Below, piece by piece: positions 8,216-17,491 of a DNA stretch of 64,000 bases; the stretch's first letter is position 1; each line of letters begins with the position of its first letter. Under the pieces are notes generated by a model. That model worked only from the letters and a program-made list of their open reading frames with translations. It had not been told where the DNA came from and did not search any database. The stretch lies in assembly GCA_033064195.1 (NCBI GenBank), contig JARBJD010000075.1, forward strand, positions 1 through 64,000, read 5' to 3'. The translations under genes and the position numbers were made by a program. Source of the stretch: Blattamonas nauphoetae (Eukaryota; Preaxostyla; Oxymonadida).

Positions 8216-9788
8216 ATGTATGTTTTTGAGGTCAAAAGTGATTTATTCCGTGTTATTGGCGATCTAGATAGGTATCGATTTCCGTCTTCTATACTACTTT
8301 GGAGGGAAAGAGATTGTCCAAGTTGGCGTGCTGTGAACTATGTTGTGCAACGCATCAAGAAAACTGGATCAACGAAAGATCTTCCTCGACGAGGTCGAAC
8401 ACCCTCTCAGTCAACACAAGCGGTTGTCGATCTCGTCGAGGCAGAAATTGCAGAGAATCCCACCGACTCAATTCGTGTCAGAGCGAAAAGATTACTCCGC
8501 AAGAAGTCAACACTTGGTAATATCATTCACAAACTCGGATCTAGGCCATTCATGCTTCGTAGATGCGTTCTCCTCTTCGAAGAGGATTATGCTCAGCGCC
8601 TCCAATTTTCCAACTGGCTTTTACGAAAGGAGAAAGAAGTGCCTTCTTTTCTTGACAACTGCTGGTTTTCCGACGAATCGACTTTTTCGCTCGACAGAAT
8701 GATCAATTGACACAATGCTTACTATTGGTCACGTGCGAATCCTCATCACCATGTTGAGGTGCCGCACACAAAAACTGGAGTCAATGTGTGGGCAGTGTTC
8801 TCATCAATCGGAGTAATCGGCCCAGTGTTTAACGATGGTATACTTGATGGAACCAAATCTCGCAGTATTCTGCAAGATCATTTGAAGATGATTAATAGTG
8901 GTGTCACAAAAGCGCAGAAACTCATTCAACCGCAATGAATAGAGATTTTCCCAGAATCTGATGGACATTGTCCAACTAAGCAAAAAAATTAATTTTACAA
9001 AAAAATCCGCCTAGTCATTGAGAAAACCGCCTTGTTCTTGAAAAGTGTCACTTGTCTCAATTCATTTTGGCAATATCTCAATAAACAGTGAATCAATTGG
9101 CATGAAATTTTTGCCAGATACTTTTTTGATGATCCGAACATTTAAGAAAAAGATCGGCACAAAATTATGGGCATCTGGAAAAAAGTCGAAAAACCCATTT
9201 TTTCTCGAAAACACTCACAGAGGCAAACTTTTTCTACTTTTTTCGTAAATATCGATTTTTGAGGTAATTACGAGTAGAATGCCCCTTATTTGGTTGAAAA
9301 CGGATGATTTGTTGTGGAGATTTGACGTTGCGAAGTTTCGGGTTTTAACGTGCATTGTGCTGTCTGAGGCTACAGGGCCCAATAATGGGTCTTTATCTCC
9401 AAAATGTTTTAAGAATTATTTACTCACCAAAACAACATTTCTCAGAAAAAATCTGGATTTATGGCGTTTTAATGAATTTCCGCGCTTTTGTGACAGCACT
9501 CTCACTTCTTTTCAGCAATCCAGGATCATCCCAATCGCAATCGGATGTGGTTTCAGCAGGATGGTGCTCCAATACACACCTCGCAGCCCAGATCTCACAC
9601 CACTGGATATCTTCTTCTGTGGCTATATCGGTGAGATAGTCTTCAAACGTGATCCAAAAACTGTTGAATCATTGAAGGAATACATCACTGAAGCGATGAC
9701 CAACATCCCAGAGCAGATCCTTCAAAATGAGCTTCGTTCGGTTTCAAATAGATGCGCAGATTGCATTCGTAGGAAAGAAACAACGTAG
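8216..9788 (+). pseudogene. Tc1/mariner (IS630-type) transposase, broken
   Basis: The first part (8216-8710) has a helix-turn-helix-like region (STKDLPRRGRTPS) and the first catalytic Asp in WFSDESTF. After an in-frame TGA near 8708 the sequence continues as transposase to about 8890 (segment TKTGVNVWAVFSSIGVIGP). The second catalytic Asp (WFQQDGAPIHTS) is at about 9528-9563, and RSPDLTPLDIFFCGY follows in another frame after a deletion of roughly 20-25 codons that normally separate the two motifs. A stretch of about 570 bp without transposase similarity sits between the halves. This is a dead DNA transposon copy; I did not find its terminal inverted repeats. Confidence 0.8.
8945..9515. other. 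non-transposase sequence inside the mariner remnant
   Basis: This AT-rich stretch separates the two halves of the transposase gene. It has no gene I can support. The bases around the junctions (CCCAGAATCTGATGG near 8951 and CCCAATCGCAATCGGATGTGG near 9530) resemble each other, which could be a trace of an insertion or a partial duplication. Confidence 0.4.
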
Positions 9789-9789
9789 A

Positions 9790-10371
9790 ATTCTGAAACT
9801 CACCTCATTTCTCAATTATTACATACACACTCATTTTCTTGAAATTTGAAAAAAAACAGACATAGTGGGAATGGAATTGACTTTCCTTCCTGGACACCCT
9901 CTGTCTGCGGTTTTCACCAGTCACCGTTTGTTTTCATTTCACAATTCATTTCATCATCTGAAATCTCGGGGACGATGTGAGTCATCGATTAAAAGAAGTC
10001 TGACCAAAATCAGTCAGGAATTTGTCGAGATCTGCACCGTTCTGTCGTCCAAAACAGTGACAAAAAAGTCAATGGTCTGATTTCACTACTATCAAACACA
10101 TCACGTCTCAAATACGTTCTAGAATTTTATAATCGATTATACGATGTGAACTTTTCTATAAAAACTACTTCCGGAATGTTTGGATTCCGCAGCCCATATC
10201 AATTTTTCTTGTATCGCACACAAATAACCAAAAAGGTATGTCCGTCCAGCTCCTTACTCTTTCGGTCATTTTTGATCCTCTTTCAGTATTTTAACACCTT
10301 AAGTCGGAAGTTGATACCTTTTGGTGTCTTTCAGTTCTTTCACACACTTTTCCTCATATCAGTGCTTTATT
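9790..10371. other. stretch without a supported gene
   Basis: Several short open stretches exist on both strands but none has a recognisable product, splice pattern or coding composition. It begins right after the transposase remnant and is probably decayed repeat DNA. Confidence 0.4.
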
Positions 10372-10701
10372 TCATCTGTCGTCCTCTTCATCACGGTACC
10401 ATACAACATCAATGTGGACACCATTCTGGTTTTTCTCGATAAACTCAGCTTCAACACTCTCTTCTTTTTTGTGACCTTCATCTCAATTTGATCATCCAGT
10501 CTTTGTCGAGCGAGGAAAACCAATGGCTCGATACACAGATCTAGTGCATGTGTTAGGATTAGGAAGAAGCATTTCTGCATCTGGTATCGGGTTGTGAGAA
10601 GAGGATGAGAGTGGATGTGTTGGGAAACGGAGCGAGCTACACCGAAGCACAGCCGTGTCGAACAATCTGTGCTGTAGAAGCCCTCCTCCAAGTGTCCCCA
10701 C
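10372..10701 (-). CDS. possible two-exon gene, unknown product
   Basis: A tentative model of 96 residues: exon 10701-10521, a 39-bp GT...AG intron (10520-10482), exon 10481-10372 ending in TGA. The frame is kept exactly across the intron, and the second exon is rich in Glu, Asp and Lys with a coding look (VHIDVVWYRDEEDDR at the end). The first exon is Ser/Pro-rich and less convincing, so it may be the end of a longer gene or a remnant. No family recognised. Confidence 0.3.
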
Positions 10702-10978
10702 ATCGGAATCGGATTATGGTTGGGACGGGCGTTCAGCGAGACAGTTGCATCATTTCCATAACTCTCCAATTTCGTTCTGTCACCTCCACACCGATTCAAT
10801 TTCGTTCTGTCTTCCCCAATCCCAGCCCATACACCTGCTGTGTACCGTAACTGATCATCTTCTGAGTGAATAATTGTTTTTAGAGATAAATCGTAAAATT
10901 CAAGATCACCAGACTTGTTTCATCATTATTCTCTCCAAAACTGAAACAGAAAAATGAAGTAAACGTGAAGTGAGTTGG

Positions 10979-11619
10979 CTATTCAACAATTGATTCTGAT
11001 GAGCCAACACCACTATAAGCTTTTGATTGATCTGCCTCATACGTTGGTACGAGAGATCTGTGTCCAACGATCCCGAAGAAAATTGTGGCAGCTTGAGGAC
11101 GAGAAAAGATATTCATGTAACAAAAATATGGAAAAACACACCTTTGACAACCAGTTGAATGATGGTCATTACATTAAAGAAGGTCAGTGCACCATTCTTT
11201 ACTTGGTTGACGCCTTCAAGAGAAGGGTGAGAAATCGATGATACAAGGATGAAAAAAAGGCAAACCATTGATGATCATTCGAATAATATCAATGATAATG
11301 GTTACTCCAGCGAGCACAATGTATACCCATAGAGAATTGACATTAGAAGTGGCGATTGCGAACAGACCAACAAGAGAGGTCCAACCGTTTCGATCATCCA
11401 GCAGATAGAAACCATTGATTAAGGAGAACAACTGGATGATTCAGGTGTTGGTGAGTGTGAGTTTTCGATGTTGTGAAAGGAAGGAAGATGATGTTTTGTT
11501 TGATGCGTTCAAATTGTGTTTCTCGAGATAGATAGGAAAAATAATCAAACCAAAAGGACAAGAAGAGAGATCCAGAGGAGCTTGATCCACAGAGTTGCGC
11601 GTTTGAAGGTATCAAACAT
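10979..11619 (-). CDS. AGTRAP-like four-helix membrane protein
   Basis: Four exons (11619-11551, 11431-11266, 11213-11142, 11091-10979) joined by GT...AG introns of 119, 52 and 50 bp give an exact 139-residue frame. The product has about four membrane segments: residues 10-28, 40-55, 58-75 and around 100-115. Size, four-helix layout and a central segment of the type LAGVTIIIDIIRMIING followed by a FFNVMTIIQLVVK helix resemble the angiotensin II type 1 receptor-associated protein family, small membrane proteins of the secretory pathway. The C-terminus is polar (KAYSGVGSSESIVE). The match is by eye and moderate; another small four-helix family is possible. Confidence 0.6.
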
Positions 11620-11808
11620 CGGTTTTGACTTGGAGAATCTTGTGGGCTTTGTTTTGTCACAATTCGGGTATCCACGGAGTATATCTGGTTTATCCTTGGA
11701 AATCCTCGATGAGGTTCAGATGATGTTATTAATAAGTTGAGAAGGAGGCTGAAAGAAGAGAAAATAGCTTTTCATTCATTCTTCAAGTGAAATGCAAAAA
11801 AAGATAAC

Positions 11809-12837
11809 TCACTCAATCTCTTCTGAAACATCAACAGCAATTCCATCTTCCTCCCCAGCGATTTTTTCCTGTTGCTGCCGTTGATGAACCAAAGAATGCT
11901 GAATTGAGATGGCCCCGAGCTTTCCATGAAGGTGAAGCAGATCCGATAGAACATGCTGTTCATTCTCCGAGGAACCCGTTTGGTTCCATGAAACAAAGTC
12001 GTGAAGAGCCACGGGTGCGACCCTCCTCGCCAGTTTCAGATCGTTGTATGCGCGTTTATCTTCTTTGAATTCTTTGTCCACATCACCTCCAAAAGCATTT
12101 GGGTTCGCAGTGATAAGTAGTTTTAGCCAGGTCACGTGAGAGATATACCGGGGAAGAGAGGATTGGAGAGGTGTGATGACAGGTGCATTGTGTGTTGGCT
12201 GTTGTTCGAGTTTCATTGCCTTGAGGTGGCTTGGTCGAACTCTTTTGTGTTCTCGAATCGGTTTATCGGTGACTTCGTACACGAGACGGTCGGATGAGTC
12301 CCAACTCGCGTTTTGGATTGAGGTGGCGAGATATGCCATCAAAAAGATTTGAGCCTGTGGGCCAAGAGATGAAACAATGTCTGCAATAGTATCAACCTGT
12401 GCAATACTGCAGATTTCGGTGAGGATCGATGAAAACAGTTTAATTAAGTGGAGTTCTTCATCAAGAAGTGAGTTCTTTGAGTCTAGTTGATAGTAGATTG
12501 GTAATATCTGCTCAAGAACTGCGATGCATTGCTTGTGTGTTTTCCATTGGGGTGTTTTCACCATATCCTGGAAGATGGAGAGATTGTGTGTAGCATCCTT
12601 TAATGCATTTTTTTCTCTTCGTTTTTGGTCATCTTTTATAATTCGGCGAAGCCTTCTCTAATGACGGACGTGAATGAGGCACAAAGAGGAGATGATGTGA
12701 AAAAGAGTGAAAAGTCAGACCCTCTCCGTTTCACGATTCTCCAGTGAATGCTCACTCTCTGATTGTTCCAGTGGCGCATCCTCTGCCTTTGTACTTTCCT
12801 GTCGCTTTTGTTTCTTGATTGGGGACGAAGAATTCAT
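11809..12837 (-). CDS. conserved-looking protein of unknown function
   Basis: Two exons, 12837-12721 and 12657-11809, with a 63-bp intron. The splice keeps a basic stretch in frame (ENRETER then RRLRRIIKDDQKRR). The 321-residue product has a Lys/Glu-rich disordered N-terminus (SSSPIKKQKR could act as a nuclear signal), a helical middle with Leu-rich repeats of hydrophobic residues, and an acidic tail (VDVSEEIE). No family recognised. A GTGAGT overlapping the stop codon means splicing into a further exon cannot be excluded. It is divergent from the gene at 12890, with 52 bases between the two start codons. Confidence 0.55.
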
Positions 12838-12889
12838 TTCGTCGAGACCCACTTCAAAATTGTGGGAGGCATCAACACAACCAAACTCC

Positions 12890-13691
12890 ATGAATCAGTC
12901 ACCCATTCCACTCTTTTTCTCTCAGTTTCGACTGTTCATTCTGGAATTTCAAAGAAATTTGAATGACGAGACATCATCAAACCCAGAAACTCTCCTTCAA
13001 TATCTCTCTCAACTAGAAACTCTCCAACAAACTACACTTCCTACAATGCATGACCTGACTTCTCACCTTGTGTCAATTTTACCATTTCTCTTTCAAACCC
13101 CTCCATTCGAACACAGAAATATTTGGGTTTCGCAACAAAATGACAAGATTCTGTTTTCCTTCTTGACCAGCAACCCTTTACTCATTGCACACTATCTAGA
13201 TAATGGATTTGTTCACTCACTTTTACGTCGCATTTCTCATCCACCGACACCATATGCTCACAAAATGACGTTCTTATATATCCGCAAGCTTTATCAACTT
13301 TATCAAGGCAACGATGTTCCAAGGGGATCTGAATTCCTCGAATCACTCTTATTTCATGACTTGGAAGAACTGTCTATTGCATGTCTCTGTCACAGTTTCA
13401 TTGATACTCGTGAAGAGAGCAACAAACTTCTTCACTTAGTCTTTTCTGTCAACCCGTCCAAACCGAAGGGTTTCTATTGGTGGAAATGATTCTTTCTCCA
13501 AGAACACAAAAGAGACCGAACCTGAGGATATTCTCATCGCAATTATGAGCTTCCATAGTGTACTCTGCACATGGCAATGTCTTACGATGCCACAGTCCTG
13601 GTTGAAGTACAGGTGGAAGCATTTTGTGCAAGTTGTTCTTATCTCTATGTTTGATCATTTTTCTTCGAGATTGTTGACGAATTCGGACTAG
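12890..13691 (+). CDS. helical-repeat-like protein of unknown function
   Basis: Exons 12890-13447 and 13503-13691 flank a 55-bp GT...AG intron and give 248 residues. Without splicing the frame would end 15 codons into the intron; with it, a coding-like second exon (TKETEPEDILIAIMSF) joins in frame and ends at TAG. The product is rich in Leu, Phe and His with alpha-helical spacing, similar to short ARM/HEAT-like proteins common in such genomes, but no motif fixes a family. It shares a 52-bp divergent promoter region with the gene on the other strand. Confidence 0.5.
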
Positions 13692-13889
13692 ACAATGGAG
13701 AATCACGAGATACTTAGATCGCTCCAAAAAAAGTGATATATCAATCATCCAGAGCAATAATGTGCCACAATTACCAACAAATGATCATCATGTGAAACCA
13801 GCTCGATTGAGGAAAGAACATGGTCGTTTTCAATCGAAATGGGAGAAGAGATCAACAAATGCAAATGCGAGAAATGAAGACCATAATGC

Positions 13890-14817
13890 TTACTTGGATG
13901 ACTTCTTCTTGCTCAGCTTCTTGACGTAGAAGTCGAGCTCGGGTCCCTCCAGGATGTATCCATCAGCGCGGCCAGTCTGACCTGGGCGAGATGAGATGCG
14001 AGCGTAGAGACGGCCCTGTTGGAATTGGTCTGCAAGACTCTGGTCAAGGGAGACACCCTTGTAGCGTTGCTCACGCTTCTGGAGAACACGGTGAGACACT
14101 TTCTCGACTTCTTCTTTCTTCTCCTCTTGTTTCTGGCCTTTCACGGCTTTAACTTGCTTTTGTTTTCCAATGGTGACACCGTAGTGCTTCTCGTACCATG
14201 AGGCAAATGGGGAAGAGTCAATTTCAACAATAGCTCCCTTAACGAGAGTTTTTGTTCTCACCAATTCCTGTCAAATGAGATGAAGAAAGGTTGATATGAT
14301 GGATTGTTTGTGATGAAAGGAGTTGTTGAGGCACACGTTGTTGGATGCGTTGTAAACGACATTGATGATTCTGCATTTGTGGGTGGTAACTGCGATTTTG
14401 ATGAGAATGAAAATGAACGATGAAGAACACAGAGAATTCATGATGAAATTGGATCATAACAACTAAAGAACTGAAACAAGAAGAATACCTTCGGTTCCCC
14501 ATGAGAAGTTGCCGGATTCGAGACGGAGGGCACGATGTTTGATCATTCCTCCACGGCAACGCACTGGGTGGATACGGACACCTCCCAAGTGGGTCATGGC
14601 AGCTGGGCGGCCAATTTCGAAGTTACGCTTCTTTCTCCAGGCCTTTTGTTTGCCAGACGTGGCACGGCGCTTGTGAACTGAATCGCGAGTGATTCCTGAG
14701 CAAGACCAGAGCAGATTTTGAATAAAAAGTGTTTCAAATGGTGGATAAGCGAGAAAAACGAGGTAAGAAGCATAAAAAATCCTTCAGAAGGCTTAAAAAA
14801 AGCGTAAAAATACCCAT
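13890..14817 (-). CDS. RPS8: 40S ribosomal protein eS8
   Basis: Four exons: 14817-14814 (only ATGG), 14695-14489, 14389-14337 and 14267-13890. Together they encode 213 residues, normal for eS8. Family hallmarks are clear: [16 protein letters not shown] at the N-terminus, [60 protein letters not shown] and a lysine-rich C-terminus ([10 protein letters not shown]). The protein sits in the small ribosomal subunit. The first exon holds just the start codon plus one base. This gene also supplies good splice junctions for calibrating intron calls here: all GT...AG, ending in CAG. Confidence 0.95.
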
Positions 14818-14996
14818 TTCGTGGTGAGCCTATTTGGGCACTTCAATTTCTTCCCGACAGGTCAGAAATTATCATGGGAAGATCAGTCTTCTGAAAGTGA
14901 ATTCGTGCTTGACAACAGACAGCTTTGAAAAAATTCTATCATTAACATAAATTTTCCAAACATGAGCAGATTGAATTAATGAAAATGGTGGAGTGT

Positions 14997-17210
14997 TTAT
15001 GCAGGAAGAGTTTTTACTAGTGGAGTGCGATCCCAAACTCTGTGCTTTTTCATAACATTAATAAGTTGTTCCACAACAGTAGCAGCATCTCCGACAATAA
15101 GTCCTTCATCTCTCTTCCCTTTGAGGTCAGTCTCATCAAGAATCTCGACCGCGTTTCCAACAAAGCAGACTGGCTTGAGATGCTTGAAGCCCTCCATCAG
15201 TTGATGTTTTGCATCTCCGTTGACTTTGAGTGTCTTAGTCGACTGATCTCCTCCGATAAAGACAACAGCATCTGCCAACACAGACGGGCGTCCGCAGATT
15301 GAATCTGAAGCAGTTGTTGTTCCGCTGCTGGTGTGGATGGTGCCGACGCGAGGGGCGATGATGTCGGCAGTGATGTGCTCCTTTTTCAGGGCTTCTTCGA
15401 CGGTCTTCAGAGAGTCGGCGCACGCTCCGTCAGACACAATCACATTCACGCGACGTCCAGCGATGGGGACGTCTCCGGACGAGTACAGACTGAGTGCAGG
15501 GTCGCCTTTGGTCAGCCCACAAACAGGATCAGGGACGGGATAGTTCTTTTGGCTGTCTGTCAGCTCTATCGAGAGGCTGGCTGCAACGGCAATGGCAAGG
15601 TCGGTGTCGACACGAGCGAGCAGATCAACCACTCGTTGTCGGATGTGTGTCTTCTGCACCTTCCCCAACTCGAACGAGAACCCGGATCGCATGTTCTCCT
15701 TCTCAAAGTCGGTCAGCGACAGGTAGTACAGACGGGGCTGAGAGAAGTGCTCGTCGAAGGACGGACTGTGATGGCGATTCTTCATTCCGGCGAGCATCAT
15801 CGCGTGTGAATGGAACCCTCCGCCGTGTGGCTTGGGAGGGGTCTCTCTTGGCCAGTTCCCAGCCATGGAATTCGGCTCGTAGTTTGGCCCTTTCACAATG
15901 TTCATCTGGTGCATCCCGTCTCGTTGATGGTGGTGGACAGGGACGACTGGTCTGTTGATTGGAATTTCAGTGAAGTTCGGTCCTCCCAATCTGTGTCGCT
16001 GTGTGTCTGTGTATGAGAATGTCCTTCCCTGCAGAAGTGGGTCGTTGGAGAAGTCGACTCCGGGGACGATGTTGGCTGGGCAGAACGCGATTTGTTCGGT
16101 CTCCGCGAAGAAGTTGTCGGGATTCCTGTTCAGCGTCATCTTCCCCACAATCTCGACTGGAATGACAGATTCAGGGATCAGTTTGGTTGCATCGAGAATG
16201 TCAAAGCCGAGTCTGCGCTCATCTTCCTCCGTCACGATCTGCACACCAAACTCGAATTGTGGGAACAGTCCGGCTTCGATTGAGTCCCACAAGTCCTTCC
16301 GGTGGAAGTCGGGGTCTCTTCCAGTGATCAGCTGGGCCTCATCCCAGATGAGGGACGCTTTGCCTTGGACTGGCTTCCAGTGGAACTTGACATGGACCGC
16401 TTTGTCTTGGTCGTTGACCAGTTTGTATGTGTTCACGCTAAACCCTTCCATTGTTCGGTAGGAACGAGGAATTCCACGATCGCTCATCGCCCAGAACACG
16501 GTGTGGAGAGATTCTGGTTGGAGGGAGATGAAGTCCCAAAACGTGTCGTGTGCAGATTGGCCTTGTGGGACCTCGTTGTGTGGCTCTGGTTTGACTGCAT
16601 GGACAAAGTCAGGGAACTTGATGGCGTCTTGGATGAAGAAGACGGGAATGCTGTTTCCGACGATGTCAAAGTTTCCTTCTTCGGTGTAGAATTTGGTGGC
16701 AAATCCTCTGACGTCTCGGACGGTATCGGGGGAGCCTCTGAAGCCTTGGACAGTTGAAAATCGGACAAAAACAGGAATTTTGTCACCAGGATTCTGGAGG
16801 AAGCTCAACTTTGTGACGTGTTTCATCGATTTGTAACATTCGAAGTATCCATGGGCACCTGAGCCTCGTGCATGTACTACTCGTTCTGGAATGCGCTCTC
16901 TGTCGAAAGCTGCCAATTTTTCAATCGCATGGAAATCTTCCATGAGGGCAGGTCCAGTTTCGCCAACTCTGAGTGTCTGTTGGTTGTTTGCGATCTTAAC
17001 GCCATGTGACGTCGTCAAAGGTTGTCCAGCGTTTTCCACACGAAAGTGATCGAGTTGTTTACTCTTTTCAGTGGCTTGGACAGATGAGTTGGCAGATTTA
17101 GATGGTGGCACGTGAGAGATGAGATCGGAGTAATGAGGTTCTACAGCAGCCCCTCCGAGTAATGGAGCGATTGAATCATCAAGTGCAGTCTTTTTTGTCC
17201 CTGTGTTCAT
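14997..17210 (-). CDS. katE: large-subunit catalase (HPII/KatE type) with DJ-1-like C-terminal domain
   Basis: 737 residues with no intron. It breaks down hydrogen peroxide to water and oxygen. The distal haem His is in ERVVHARGSGAHG (His113), the Asn in IVGNSIPVFF (Asn186) and the proximal haem Tyr in GRTFSYTDTQRHRLG (about residue 400). Residues from about 590 to the end form the DJ-1/PfpI-like domain present only in large-subunit (clade 2) catalases, known from bacteria and fungi. The N-terminal extension of about 75 residues also fits that clade. No peroxisomal SKL-like end (it ends KTLPA) and no signal peptide, so cytosolic. The lack of introns among intron-rich neighbours suggests acquisition by transfer, though intronless native genes exist here too. 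Confidence 0.95.
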   Translation of the reverse strand: MNTGTKKTALDDSIAPLLGGAAVEPHYSDLISHVPPSKSANSSVQATEKSKQLDHFRVENAGQPLTTSHGVKIANNQQTLRVGETGPALMEDFHAIEKLAAFDRERIPERVVHARGSGAHGYFECYKSMKHVTKLSFLQNPGDKIPVFVRFSTVQGFRGSPDTVRDVRGFATKFYTEEGNFDIVGNSIPVFFIQDAIKFPDFVHAVKPEPHNEVPQGQSAHDTFWDFISLQPESLHTVFWAMSDRGIPRSYRTMEGFSVNTYKLVNDQDKAVHVKFHWKPVQGKASLIWDEAQLITGRDPDFHRKDLWDSIEAGLFPQFEFGVQIVTEEDERRLGFDILDATKLIPESVIPVEIVGKMTLNRNPDNFFAETEQIAFCPANIVPGVDFSNDPLLQGRTFSYTDTQRHRLGGPNFTEIPINRPVVPVHHHQRDGMHQMNIVKGPNYEPNSMAGNWPRETPPKPHGGGFHSHAMMLAGMKNRHHSPSFDEHFSQPRLYYLSLTDFEKENMRSGFSFELGKVQKTHIRQRVVDLLARVDTDLAIAVAASLSIELTDSQKNYPVPDPVCGLTKGDPALSLYSSGDVPIAGRRVNVIVSDGACADSLKTVEEALKKEHITADIIAPRVGTIHTSSGTTTASDSICGRPSVLADAVVFIGGDQSTKTLKVNGDAKHQLMEGFKHLKPVCFVGNAVEILDETDLKGKRDEGLIVGDAATVVEQLINVMKKHRVWDRTPLVKTLPA

Positions 17211-17491
17211 GTGTTTTGATGACCAAACGAAGACATGACGCGAGATCGTGTCAGTCGTGTCGTGGGGAACAGATGCATTGAATATGTAAGTTCATACAGA
17301 TATCAACGACTTGAAATAGACATATAACTGGATACGTTTGAAATTTGATCAAAATACGGATATTCAGGTGATTGGATATGATCAGCCCAGCTTTTGATGA
17401 ATTCAATGGAAAGATCTGTCAACAAGAGAAAAAAGGAAACCAGGGTGAAGTGAAATGTTACGAAGAACAAAATTAAGATTACGTGGTGCTT

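Noticed and set aside
15333-15958. Long plus-strand open stretches opposite the catalase gene
   Set aside because: Shadow frames of the GC-richer catalase coding strand; no domain or start signal.
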